Positions 40,213-49,345 are shown, counted from the stretch's first letter. The stretch: DNA of 64,000 nt from Gammaproteobacteria bacterium UBA4421 (GCA_002389675.1 DGQF01000009.1:64461-128460), one strand, 5' to 3'. Notes: generated from the letters alone by a model not told the origin. Program-made: numbers and translations.

Positions 40213-40289
40213 TGGTCGGAGTGAGAGGATTTGAACCTCCGGCCCCTACGTCCCGAACGTAGTGCTCTACCAAGCTGAGCTACACTCCG
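40213..40289 (-). tRNA. tRNA-Pro (anticodon CGG)
   Basis: A 77-base cloverleaf on the minus strand: acceptor stem CGGAGTG/CACTCCG, D-arm GCTC...GAGC with AGCTTGGTA, anticodon stem CTACG/CGTAG with loop TTCGGGA (anticodon CGG, G37), T-arm GGAGG/CCTCT with TTCAAAT loop (one G-T pair), discriminator A and an encoded CCA. It reads CCG codons. It is the only tRNA I find in the window. Confidence 0.95.
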
Positions 40290-40369
40290 TGGGCCTTAGT
40301 TTAAAACAAACCCTGCGACAGACCAACACGGTTATCCGCCAAGTCTATGATCAACCCCAATGCCAATCG

Positions 40370-41641
40370 TTAGCCGGGCAAATCTCGATACGTCTCCGGG
40401 TAACTCAATCGGGCGCGAGCAGCCTCGGCAGAGGCTTGAATAAAAGCAGGCACTAGCGGATCCGCGCCACATTGTTTTGCTAATCTATTCATATAATCGA
40501 ACTGCCCTTGTGCTAATTTGTGGTAGTGGTGCATGGGTACTTGGCTTTGCTCGAGCGTTTGCCGGTGAGCCAAATCCGCCAAATGACGTTCCTGCCGACT
40601 GGGTAATACTATTTCCGACGAAAGCAAAGCAGCAAACCATTGCGCCTGCAATTCAAACAGGGGGAAAGGAATCACCAAAAAGGGTACCCCAATAAAACCA
40701 AGGGTCGGATAATTCTGCGAAAGCACATCAAGATATAACGGATGAACCCAATTATCAGTGACCGATACCAACGTTGAATCCAAAAACGGATATTGATATT
40801 CGTAGCCTGTACAAAAAATAAAAGCGTCTAGCTCATCAATACTCGAACCATCACTCAACAAAAGACCTCGTTCGCCATGAAACGATGCCGGCGGCTTGTG
40901 CCGAGTCATATTAGCGGCTACCGCATGGCCCTGAGGAAAGGTATTCGCACACCAGTAAACATGATCAGCCACCGTCGCAATTTCCCGAGACAAATCTATG
41001 CCGGACGAAGCGGCACCAAGCAAAGCGACCCGCTTACCCACAAACCCTTCGGGAGAGCGGTAATTATGACTATGCATCAGTTTACCCGCGAAATGTTCCA
41101 CGTTCGCAATTACGGGCACTCGGGGCAACGTATAGTGGCCGGTACACACAGCAACCGCATCATATCGAACCCGAGTATGCAAACGGCTCGACACCACCCA
41201 GCCTCGATTTTCATGCAACTGCACCGAACTGACGGAGTCGTTAAATGAAATGATATCAAGCAGGCCAAAGTCAGCGGCAAAATTTTTCAGATACGCCAGC
41301 ACCTGCGTATGGTGCGGATAACGAGGCCAATCATCCCGACCACCACCTTTAGAGGTGAACGGATAATCTCTAAACGCCATGAGTTCACCGGGCAGATTGG
41401 TCCGTAACGATTTATAAATAGAGGCGTGAATGCGGCGAGATGGCTTTTTTCCAAGCAGATCGTCTTCAACGTCGCTGGTATAATCCCACAGGCCGCCCAC
41501 GTCACGTCCCCCTTCATAGACATGGACGTGATGTCCTTTTCGCGTCAGTTCTCTGGCACAGACTAAACCGGCGGCACCAGCGCCAATGACCGCTACATGC
41601 AATTTGGTGTCCTTGTCAGTTACCGTGCAATCATGTCGCAA
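40370..41641 (-). CDS. flavin-containing monooxygenase, resembling plant GS-OX enzymes
   Basis: A 423-residue class B flavoprotein. FAD site VAVIGAGAAGLVCARE (about 16-31), the FMO-identifying motif FAGKLMHSHNY (about 183-193), NADPH site LLGAASSGIDLS (about 205-216) and FCTGYEYQYPFLD (about 278-290). Segments such as SIYKSLRTNLPGELMAFRDYPF and VIPFPLFELQAQWFAALLS resemble plant FMO GS-OX S-oxygenases more than the bacterial trimethylamine monooxygenase. The start is uncertain: TTG 41641 overlaps the rapA stop by 11 bases, and TTG 41602 has a good ribosome site. Substrate unknown; an N- or S-containing small molecule is likely. Confidence 0.87.
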   Translation of the reverse strand: MRHDCTVTDKDTKLHVAVIGAGAAGLVCARELTRKGHHVHVYEGGRDVGGLWDYTSDVEDDLLGKKPSRRIHASIYKSLRTNLPGELMAFRDYPFTSKGGGRDDWPRYPHHTQVLAYLKNFAADFGLLDIISFNDSVSSVQLHENRGWVVSSRLHTRVRYDAVAVCTGHYTLPRVPVIANVEHFAGKLMHSHNYRSPEGFVGKRVALLGAASSGIDLSREIATVADHVYWCANTFPQGHAVAANMTRHKPPASFHGERGLLLSDGSSIDELDAFIFCTGYEYQYPFLDSTLVSVTDNWVHPLYLDVLSQNYPTLGFIGVPFLVIPFPLFELQAQWFAALLSSEIVLPSRQERHLADLAHRQTLEQSQVPMHHYHKLAQGQFDYMNRLAKQCGADPLVPAFIQASAEAARARLSYPETYRDLPG

Positions 41642-44441
41642 TCACGACCCTAACCGCTTGAGGCTCCAGTGAGGCTTGCCCTATGAACTTCATAACCTGC
41701 TGTTGCTGATCTTCAAAAAACATTGTTTCTTCTTCCCGGATGGAAGGGTTGACCTGTTTCAACTGTCGCAAACGAGAAATCTCCGCCCCTAAAATTTCTG
41801 CAACGGAGTCCTTGGCGTTATTCAACAAACCCTCCACTTGCAACTGTGCTTTGTCCTCTACGCGATCCAAAACGTGATCTAGCGTATGCCGAATTTCCTT
41901 GATAATTGCAGGGCGGGCAGATTTGCGAACTTTCTTACACAATTTGTTCAATTGGTCATGGCTGATCAAATCCGTCAAATCTCGACCGCTACTATCCAGT
42001 AGCACTCTGACAGGCTTGAAAGGCAAAAACCGACTGACCTGATATTTCTTTGGTGCGCTACAGGCTATGGCGTAAAAGCACTCTACCAGTAAAGTTCCAG
42101 CAGGTAGTACTTTGAGCTCGATAGTGCTGATATTTGTATTACCCAGTTCGGAGCCCAGAACCATCTCCATAACTCCAGAGATCATGGGTGACTCCCAAGT
42201 AACGAACTCCATATCCTCGCGAACCAGAGCTTTCTCTCGATCAAAGGTCACCATGAGACCTTCGTCCGGTACCAGCGGAAACTCATGGTTCAACATATGC
42301 TCTGTCGGCTTCAAGATAAACGCTTTCTCTGAATGGTGTTCCGGTTCCAAACCAAACACATCACACGCCAATGTCACAAAATCTTGTATGTCCGACCCAG
42401 CCTCTTCATTTGATATCGCTTGAATCACCTGCTGGGCCTGCGCGGGTCGGCACGAATTCAACTCCAATAGTTGATCCCGACCGAGCGCCAACTCAGCTCG
42501 GACTTGCTCGGTATATGCTCGCGTTTCCGCTACTAATGCATCAACAACCGTCGAATCAAAAGACTCCGTAGCCTTTAAAAGTGGCTGCAAACGTTCATCA
42601 AAACGGGCCTTGACGGTAGCACCAGCAGAGAAGCTTTGAGTAAATGCCTGCATGCCCTGGCTGTACCATCGGTAGAGTATTTCTTGGGCTCCGCCAGCAA
42701 TATAAGGCACGTGGATCTGTATATTATGCCGCTGACCAATCCGGTCTAGCCGCCCGATACGTTGTTCTAGAAGGTCAGGATGGACCGGCAAATCGAATAG
42801 AATTAGATGATGAGCAAACTGGAAATTTCGCCCTTCGCTGCCTATTTCCGAGCAGATGAGCGTCTGGGCTCCGGCTTGCGAATCCGCGAAATATGCCGCG
42901 GCACGATCGCGCTCGACAATCGATAACCCCTCATAAAATGCCGCACTGCGCACGCCCACATTTAAATGCAGATATTTTTCCAAATCGATAGCTGTCTGCG
43001 CACTCGCACAAATCAGCAGTATTTTTTCCTGTCGATTATCTTTAAAAAACTGCTCCAACCAAGCTACTCGAGGATCTTCACGCAACCAGTCCTGACTGCT
43101 ATGACGTAAATGCATTTCAGGCTGAAGGCCTAACATCGAAGACATGTCCGCTTCTGCCACATCAGGGGTAAGGGCATAACTGTAAAGTTCACGCTGGGGG
43201 AAACCCGCTATGGCTGCGCGGGTATTTCTGAACAATACTCGCCCGGTTCCATGGCGATCGAGCAGTTGATCAATCAACTTTTGCGCCGGCAACTCACTGT
43301 CAAAGTCTAACCCGCCAAATTGATTGAGCAGTGCTTGCTGATTGCCAGACAAGGCTTCGCCTTGAGTCAACGTATGCACAATATCATTGAGTAGGACATA
43401 TTGGTCCTGCTCCAGAATAAATTGATCGAGGTCGCAGAATCTAGAGGGGTCTAGCAGCCGAAGTCTGGCAAAATGGCTATCGCGACCTAATTGCTCCGGC
43501 GTTGCAGTCAATAACAACAGGCCAGCACACCGATCGGCTAATGCCTCAATTGCCGAATACGCAGCGCCCGGCGCTTGCTCAGTCCATGTCAGATGGTGGG
43601 CTTCATCAACAATCATTAAATCCCAATCGGCACTGGCCGCATAGTCTACGACCGCCTCGTCGTCGACCAACAGACTCAGTCCACACAAGATAAGCTGTTC
43701 ACTTTCAAACGGGTTGGTCTCGCCACTTTCAAGCAGCGCATCGAATCGGTCGCGATCAAATAGCGCCACACGCAGTCCAAATTTCCGCAACATCTCCACC
43801 AGCCACTGATGCACCAGTGCGTCGGGCACGACAATCAGAGCACGGCTGGCTAGGCCCGTTTGCAGCTGATGATGCAAAATCATGCCAGCCTCGATGGTTT
43901 TGCCTAGACCAACCTCGTCGGCCAACAGAACACGCGGCGCAAACCGCGACGCCACCTCGTGCGCAATATAAATTTGATGGGGTAGCAAGTTGGTGCGCAC
44001 CCCCAATAAACCACGCGCCTGCGATTGCTGCAGCGCGTAGCGCCGATAAAGCGTTGCAACACGTAACTGAAAGTCTTTGGCTCTACCAAACTGACCTCCG
44101 TAAAGACGCTGTCGCGGCGTACTCAACTGGATCAATCCGGAAATCTGCGTCTCGGGTAACAGGCGCTCTTCACCCGCCGAGTCAACAATCAGGTAGCACT
44201 TGAGACCATCAAGATCTTCGACCGCCTGCACGGTCAGGTGCTCGAGCATTTGATCCTGCAAAGAGTCACCCGGTTGGAATACAACCCGCGCCAACGGCGT
44301 ATTATTTTGTGCGTAAACGCGATCTTCCTCAGCAACCGGAAAACGCACGGTTACGTTACGCCCCTCAAGGGCAACCACTATGCCCAATCCGAGTTCAGTT
44401 TCGGTTTGGCTGATCCATCTCTGACCTAGAACAAATTCCAT
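41631..44441 (-). CDS. rapA: RNA polymerase-associated protein RapA
   Basis: A 936-residue Swi2/Snf2 ATPase (Escherichia RapA 968). Walker A is in LLADEVGLGKTIEAGMI (about residue 172-188), Walker B is M-I-V-D-E-A-H-H-L (about 275-283), and motifs V-VI of the helicase core are SEIGSEGRNFQFAHHLILFD and QRIGRLDRIGQRHNI (about 540-590). The N-terminal Tudor-like region (1-110) and the C-terminal RapA-specific domains are present. It recycles RNA polymerase from post-termination complexes. It is the first gene of a short unit followed by the overlapping FMO gene. Confidence 0.95.
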   Translation of the reverse strand: MEFVLGQRWISQTETELGLGIVVALEGRNVTVRFPVAEEDRVYAQNNTPLARVVFQPGDSLQDQMLEHLTVQAVEDLDGLKCYLIVDSAGEERLLPETQISGLIQLSTPRQRLYGGQFGRAKDFQLRVATLYRRYALQQSQARGLLGVRTNLLPHQIYIAHEVASRFAPRVLLADEVGLGKTIEAGMILHHQLQTGLASRALIVVPDALVHQWLVEMLRKFGLRVALFDRDRFDALLESGETNPFESEQLILCGLSLLVDDEAVVDYAASADWDLMIVDEAHHLTWTEQAPGAAYSAIEALADRCAGLLLLTATPEQLGRDSHFARLRLLDPSRFCDLDQFILEQDQYVLLNDIVHTLTQGEALSGNQQALLNQFGGLDFDSELPAQKLIDQLLDRHGTGRVLFRNTRAAIAGFPQRELYSYALTPDVAEADMSSMLGLQPEMHLRHSSQDWLREDPRVAWLEQFFKDNRQEKILLICASAQTAIDLEKYLHLNVGVRSAAFYEGLSIVERDRAAAYFADSQAGAQTLICSEIGSEGRNFQFAHHLILFDLPVHPDLLEQRIGRLDRIGQRHNIQIHVPYIAGGAQEILYRWYSQGMQAFTQSFSAGATVKARFDERLQPLLKATESFDSTVVDALVAETRAYTEQVRAELALGRDQLLELNSCRPAQAQQVIQAISNEEAGSDIQDFVTLACDVFGLEPEHHSEKAFILKPTEHMLNHEFPLVPDEGLMVTFDREKALVREDMEFVTWESPMISGVMEMVLGSELGNTNISTIELKVLPAGTLLVECFYAIACSAPKKYQVSRFLPFKPVRVLLDSSGRDLTDLISHDQLNKLCKKVRKSARPAIIKEIRHTLDHVLDRVEDKAQLQVEGLLNNAKDSVAEILGAEISRLRQLKQVNPSIREEETMFFEDQQQQVMKFIGQASLEPQAVRVVIAT

Positions 44442-44594
44442 GAAGTAGTCTGTAATCCTTGTGTGAAAAGCGTGATGAGCAGTTCGGCCATCAACAAAAA
44501 ATCGCGAGCAATTCTAACAGAGACAAGTCCGCGCGAGGTCCTTATTCACAGGAAATTAATCATCACGTTAAACCCCATCGATGGGATAATCGCT

Positions 44595-45824
44595 TCAATC
44601 CGGTGGTCGATTGAAAAGGACACCCGCATCCTCGAGCGCGCTTATTTGAGCATCCCCGTATCCCAGCCACTGCGACAGCACATCGTGATTATTGGCCCCC
44701 AAGTCGGGACATTGGGTCCACTGGTGACTGGCAAGTCCCGCCATGTGAATCGGATTACCTGGCATTGGGGTATCGAACTGCTCATAGGGAACAAAAAAAT
44801 TGCGAAACTGGGCCTGCGTATCTGCAAACAAATCAGCAGCCCCATTCACCGGTCCCGCAGCAATGCCGGAGGCTTGTAGCAATTCGCTGGCCTGCGCTTT
44901 GCTCTGATTTTGCGTCCACGCACGAATTTTTCGATCAATATCATCCGCTGCCTTTTGACGCTGCTGCAGATCCGACTCTTGCGCTAACCCAGGTATTAGG
45001 CCGCACAGAGCACGCCACTGCATTTGATCGACGCACGCAAGGGCCAACCATTGATCCTGCCCCAAACAAGGGTATATGCCGTGAGGCGCCATATTTGGAT
45101 GTCGATTACCCATGCAAACGGGTGTATGACCCATTTGATGATCCAATAGCCACGGACCGCTGTAGGTAACGCCACCCTCGTGAAGCGACAACTCAACATA
45201 CGCCCCGGCACCTGTGATTTGGCATTGCCGCAACGCCTCTACCACTGCAGCGGCTGAATGCACCGCCGCAACCGGATCCATGATGGCCAGCGCAGAATTG
45301 CGCGGCTCATCCGGCCCATACCCCAGCATATTCGTCAATCCAGACATCGGTTCAACAACCGGCCCAAAGGCAACCCGCTCGCTGTAAGGACCGGTTGCAC
45401 CGAAGCCAGGCATGCTGACATAAATAATCTGCGGATTCGCCAACGCCAGTGCGTCATAACCCAACCCCATCGAGCGCATTGCGGTCGCGCTGAAATTTTC
45501 AATAACCACGTCTGCAACCCTCACCAGTTCGAGAAAAGCATTGCGGCCATCTGCTTGTTTTAGGTCAACACAAAAGCTCTGGCGATTTCGATGCAGCTTG
45601 GTGAACAGGGCATTTCGATTCCAAGGCTCTTCCGGGTCAGCCTTGCCGATCCAGCCGCCAATGGGCGTACTTGGAAACTGCTGCGGACCACGACCATAGG
45701 GCGCTTCAACTTTGACCACTTCTGCGCCCAAATCGGCCAGAAAGCGCACACCCAACGGACCCGCCCAAACATGGGTTAGATCAAGTATTTTGATCCCATT
45801 CAGAGGACCATTCACGCCCGCCAT
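44595..45824 (-). CDS. CaiB/BaiF family (type III) CoA-transferase, first of a pair
   Basis: Start chosen at ATG 45824 (MAGVNGPLNGIKILDLTHVW), giving 409 residues; 29 earlier codons overlap the neighbouring gene and are not conserved. Family start GIKILDLTHVWAGPLGVRFL and GAEVVKVEAPYGRG (about 8-50) are typical. An Asp in ALAIMDPVAAVHSA (about residue 193) is at the position of the catalytic Asp of formyl-CoA transferase and CaiB. Acyl substrate unknown. Its start lies inside the preceding CoA-transferase gene (13-base overlap), so the two are coupled and may form one enzyme. Confidence 0.88.
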   Translation of the reverse strand: MAGVNGPLNGIKILDLTHVWAGPLGVRFLADLGAEVVKVEAPYGRGPQQFPSTPIGGWIGKADPEEPWNRNALFTKLHRNRQSFCVDLKQADGRNAFLELVRVADVVIENFSATAMRSMGLGYDALALANPQIIYVSMPGFGATGPYSERVAFGPVVEPMSGLTNMLGYGPDEPRNSALAIMDPVAAVHSAAAVVEALRQCQITGAGAYVELSLHEGGVTYSGPWLLDHQMGHTPVCMGNRHPNMAPHGIYPCLGQDQWLALACVDQMQWRALCGLIPGLAQESDLQQRQKAADDIDRKIRAWTQNQSKAQASELLQASGIAAGPVNGAADLFADTQAQFRNFFVPYEQFDTPMPGNPIHMAGLASHQWTQCPDLGANNHDVLSQWLGYGDAQISALEDAGVLFNRPPD

Positions 45825-46855
45825 AGTGGCACCTGTTCGCTCGTGATAGGACCTAACCCAACCGTTCGACGCTCGCCGTTGATGCAGTAAGGGTTTTCTG
45901 GAATGCGCCAAGGCTGCACATCCCGCGCGTTGCTGTGTGCAAAAAAACTCCGCGCCTGAAGATGCGGGTCATCAAGCACTTCTGCAAAACTTTGAACCAC
46001 ACCCAGCGGAATTCGACAGGCTTGCGCTCGCGCGAAGATTTCGGCTTTTGACAACGGCGCCAAAATCTCTCCTACAATGGCATGTAGGGCTTCACGATTT
46101 TCCATACGCAGATCGTTGGTAAGAAATCGGGAATCCAGCAACAGCTCCGGGCGTTCAAGAAATACGGTAAGCGGATCCCAGAACGAAGGCACTATATTGA
46201 GATACACCCATCCGTCCGCACAAACAAACAGGTTGCTGGGCACAACATACCAAAAATCACTGCCATGTCGCTCACGCTGTTCACCCGCACACTGCCAACG
46301 CACGCTCGTGAATTGCGACAGAGCGAGTAGCGTCTCAAACATACCCAGATCAATGACTTTATGCTGCCCCGCCATACGACAGGCATTAATCGCGGTATAC
46401 CCTAGAGCTGCCGTTTGAAATTCTAAATAATGACCCGGCAGTGAAAGCGGCGCACGGTCGGGATCACCCATCAAATGTGTATACCCCCCCATCGCGAGCA
46501 TGACATTTCCAGATGCGTTCCAATTACATTTTGGACCGGTGCGACCAAACGGTGTCATTGCCAACTTCACCGGTGTACTAAAGCCATCAAAGTCCATCGC
46601 GGATAACGCATTTGCGGTCTGCGCTTCCACAATCAAAATGTCCGCAGCGTTGGCAAGTTCTGCAATGAGCTGTCCGTCAGCAGTTGACAGAAGTCTCTTG
46701 CCACCATGCAAAAAGGCAGACATCGCCTCGTCGCTCGCCCACGCAGGCCCCACAGAGTCCATTTGAATTCTGACTACATCTGCACCTGCGCGGGCAAACA
46801 ATCGACCGCAATAACCCGCTGCGTAGCCACCAATCTCAAGTACGCGCTCTACCAT
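45812..46855 (-). CDS. CaiB/BaiF family (type III) CoA-transferase, second of the pair
   Basis: Start chosen at ATG 46855 (MVERVLEIGGYAAGYCGRLF), giving 347 residues; the frame runs 34 codons further upstream without family similarity. It has the family core (RAGADVVRIQMD, then MTPFGRTGPKCNWNASGNVM near 95-115 and HLMGDPDRAPLSL near 125-138). The region matching the catalytic Asp reads PLSLPGHYLEFQTA with no Asp, so this subunit may be inactive or structural. The downstream partner retains the Asp. Length is shorter than the typical 380-410. Confidence 0.82.
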   Translation of the reverse strand: MVERVLEIGGYAAGYCGRLFARAGADVVRIQMDSVGPAWASDEAMSAFLHGGKRLLSTADGQLIAELANAADILIVEAQTANALSAMDFDGFSTPVKLAMTPFGRTGPKCNWNASGNVMLAMGGYTHLMGDPDRAPLSLPGHYLEFQTAALGYTAINACRMAGQHKVIDLGMFETLLALSQFTSVRWQCAGEQRERHGSDFWYVVPSNLFVCADGWVYLNIVPSFWDPLTVFLERPELLLDSRFLTNDLRMENREALHAIVGEILAPLSKAEIFARAQACRIPLGVVQSFAEVLDDPHLQARSFFAHSNARDVQPWRIPENPYCINGERRTVGLGPITSEQVPLWRA

Positions 46856-46981
46856 TATGATCGCCTGTCGTCCGGTTAGCGCCTTCACTTTAAACGCCAA
46901 CAAGGCAACAAAAAAGGATTTTATCCGAGCGATGGTGCTGACGATTGAGGAAACCACCGTCGATTCATACCCCTGCGTCTA

Positions 46982-47011
46982 GCGCCCACGCATATCTCGT
47001 CACGCGGGCGC
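46982..47011. repeat. GC-rich hairpin between CoA-transferase and desaturase genes
   Basis: Nine-base arms (46982-46990 and 47003-47011; GCGCCCACG against CGCGGGCGC, with one G-T pair) enclose a 12-base loop, 33 bases after the desaturase stop on the minus strand. No T-run follows, so it is not a standard intrinsic terminator; it may be a REP-like element or a 3' end stabiliser. The remainder of this 188-base gap shows nothing else. Confidence 0.35.
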
Positions 47012-47043
47012 AATACCGACATCGCCGTGCAGTATTTAAGGGC

Positions 47044-47919
47044 CTAGCTGACGGGCCGCGCCTCGTCTTTGCGAAACTCTTTCGGCAACTTGAGATCCGA
47101 CACTAATCCCAACGCCTGCATGGCACGCAACAGCGCCCAGGTGAAGTCGAACTGCCACCACAGCAAACCGTGACGCGCAGAATTGGGATACTTGTGATGG
47201 TTGTTATGCCAACCTTCTCCAAAAGCCAAAATGCCAATCAACATATTGTTGGTGCTGGCATCACCGGCGTCATAGGGACGGCTGCCCCACCGATGGCAAA
47301 CGGAATTGACCATAAACGTGACGTGCCATGTCACAACTGTACTGATGAAAAAACCCCAAACCACCATTTGTAGACCAGAGGTTGAATACGCCGGCCCAAG
47401 CGCCTCGCCTAAGAGATACAGCAAGACCGGTTGCGCCAGAATCAGCCAAGCGTAATACCGCTGCAACATTTTAATCTCAGGAAACTTATGCAGATCTCTT
47501 GCATTGGTTGCCTTTTCATTGAACGCAGCATCGGTCCCCATCCAGCCAATATGGGACTTCCACATGCCGTGGGTGACCGGAGAGTGTATGTCCTCTTCCG
47601 TCTCGGTTGCGGCATGGTGGTGGCGATGGTGTGCGACCCACCAAAGCGGGCCCCCTTGGACGGCCAAGCTTCCAGCCAATCCCAAAACGAACTGCACCAC
47701 CCGATTGGCTTTATAAGAGCGGTGTGCCAGAAGCCGATGGAATCCAGCAGTCACCCCTACACCTTTGACCACATAGAGTCCAAAAGCCACCCATGCAGCG
47801 GCTGCACTAACCCCCGTATAGAGCGCACCAAAACAAGCGATATGAAAAATACTCATTCCGATGATCACGCTCCAAACTTGAGGACGCGCCCGCGGAAATT
47901 CTTGGGTTGATTCAGCCAT
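47044..47919 (-). CDS. acyl-CoA desaturase (membrane fatty acid delta-9 desaturase family)
   Basis: A 291-residue integral membrane di-iron enzyme. All three His boxes are present: HRLLAHRSYK (about 61-70), HHRHHHAATETEED (about 96-109) and GWHNNHHKYPNSARHG (about 235-250). Hydrophobic segments flank them at about 18-55, 75-93 and 150-200. It introduces a double bond into acyl-CoA or acyl lipid using oxygen and an electron donor not encoded here. The regiochemistry (delta-9 or other) is inferred from family resemblance only. Confidence 0.92.
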   Translation of the reverse strand: MAESTQEFPRARPQVWSVIIGMSIFHIACFGALYTGVSAAAAWVAFGLYVVKGVGVTAGFHRLLAHRSYKANRVVQFVLGLAGSLAVQGGPLWWVAHHRHHHAATETEEDIHSPVTHGMWKSHIGWMGTDAAFNEKATNARDLHKFPEIKMLQRYYAWLILAQPVLLYLLGEALGPAYSTSGLQMVVWGFFISTVVTWHVTFMVNSVCHRWGSRPYDAGDASTNNMLIGILAFGEGWHNNHHKYPNSARHGLLWWQFDFTWALLRAMQALGLVSDLKLPKEFRKDEARPVS

Positions 47920-48007
47920 GACCAGTTGCCGCCCTCCTGGGCTTTACGTTCAGGCGGAGATGTTACCGATTATCCCAGCAGATAACCATGCGATTTGTAC
48001 ACAGCAC

Positions 48008-48625
48008 TTAAGCGATTTGAGCAATGCCGTGAATCATAAATGCCGCAACTTTGGGGCCGGGTACATAGCCAGATGCTTGTTGGCGGATCTTAAACCCCCC
48101 ATCACTGAGCAACTCATCAGCTCGTCGGGTCAGATGACAGCCACCTGCGATCACTTTCCATAGCGGCTCGATTCGTCGTTGCCATCGCGATACTGTTAGA
48201 TCGTCGGACCGTCCATGTTCAACAAAAATCAACTGTCCGGCGGGCTTTAATACCCGACGCATCTCCTGCACTGCCCGATAAGGATTGGCAATACTGCACA
48301 ACGTCCACGTACAAACCACCGTATCAAACATGTTGTCATCAAGGTCTAAGGACTCACCGGACAGGCCCAAGACGTCAACCGGGGTCGCGATTTTCTGCGC
48401 CCGCTGGTGCGCTTTTGCGGTTAACTCTGCGGCCGGGTCAATACCGGTAATATGCTGGACATCAGCACCATAATGCGCGAGGTTGAGCCCGCTCCCAATA
48501 CCCACTTCCAATACCCGACCTTTGGCTTGACTGACGTAACGGCCACGCAGCTGCGTCATAGGCGGCTGCCCGCAGGCGGCATCTATAAGCTTCGGCAGCA
48601 CATAACGGTCATATAGATTTGGCAA
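48008..48625 (-). CDS. class I SAM-dependent methyltransferase
   Basis: A 205-residue methyltransferase starting at TTG 48625 with a strong ribosome site (AGGGG, 5 bases upstream). SAM-binding motif I is RVLEVGIGSGLNLAHYG (about 35-51); motif II-III D-T-V-V-C-T-W-T-L-C-S-I (about 102-113) and RRVLKPAGQLIFVEHGRSD (about 123-141) are also clear. The set resembles UbiE/Coq5-like and phospholipid methyltransferases. It might be a lipid-modifying enzyme next to the desaturase, but substrate is not readable. Confidence 0.87.
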   Translation of the reverse strand: MPNLYDRYVLPKLIDAACGQPPMTQLRGRYVSQAKGRVLEVGIGSGLNLAHYGADVQHITGIDPAAELTAKAHQRAQKIATPVDVLGLSGESLDLDDNMFDTVVCTWTLCSIANPYRAVQEMRRVLKPAGQLIFVEHGRSDDLTVSRWQRRIEPLWKVIAGGCHLTRRADELLSDGGFKIRQQASGYVPGPKVAAFMIHGIAQIA

Positions 48626-48705
48626 GTTCCCCCCTCAACACAGCACGTGAGCTATTTACATCCAGATCAATGTCGCGCGTCTATGTGCACTATCTCTTAT
48701 CAGGT

Positions 48706-49122
48706 TTAATGCTCTTTCACATCATCGGGGACACGAAAAAATGCAGCACCCTTGGCTGACGTGGGCTGCTCACAGCCATCAGCTTTCAGCAGGCAGCTAT
48801 AGCAGGATAAAATTGGAATCATCATGAAGGCGGCCAACAACAAACCCAGGCCTTCCAACCCAGATCCCGTTCTCACCCAGCCATCTTGAAACTCTCGCGC
48901 CATAGTGAAAAAACACGCAAAGTAGAAAAACATAACTGCGGTTGTGCCCAGCGCAAAGATGCGTGCCGTGTTAGTGGATATAGCGCCCGGAATCAATGTT
49001 AGAAAAGCGCAAAGTGCGCCCAAACCGAACGCAGTCGATATATGGAAATGACTTGGGACAAATGCATGCAAGACGGCAAACACCAGCAAAACTGCCCCTA
49101 TTATTCCATTGACCACTTGCAC
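48706..49122 (-). CDS. hypothetical four-helix membrane protein
   Basis: A 138-residue protein starting at GTG 49122, with a strong ribosome site (AAGGAGAGG about 8 bases upstream). Four hydrophobic segments are visible: about 2-22, 30-48, 54-74 and 88-110. The third-to-fourth region contains Cys residues (FFYFACFF; SCYSCLL) and the tail is hydrophilic (DDVKEH). I do not recognise a family. It stands alone between the methyltransferase and a 220-base gap that shows no recognisable signal. Confidence 0.65.
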   Translation of the reverse strand: MQVVNGIIGAVLLVFAVLHAFVPSHFHISTAFGLGALCAFLTLIPGAISTNTARIFALGTTAVMFFYFACFFTMAREFQDGWVRTGSGLEGLGLLLAAFMMIPILSCYSCLLKADGCEQPTSAKGAAFFRVPDDVKEH

Positions 49123-49345
49123 CAGGCTGACCTCTCCTTCGCCTTAAAATCATCCCCGAACTTACAAAACTAACCCTCACGCGCCTACCCTGCATCAGGC
49201 AAGCGGGCCCTCATTGTTTGAGATCCCCGAACTTGAGTCAACCTAATTGTTACGAAAAGACACAATTCGGTTACGTCAGGGATATAAATCAGCCTTTGAG
49301 TTCCGCTCAAAGCTCTTCGAGACTAGCTTAGAATACAATTAGACC

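Noticed and set aside
39746..40289. Integration (att) direct repeat at the tRNA-Pro 3' end
   Set aside because: I looked for a second copy of the tRNA 3' sequence nearby and found none; no integrase gene is in the window.
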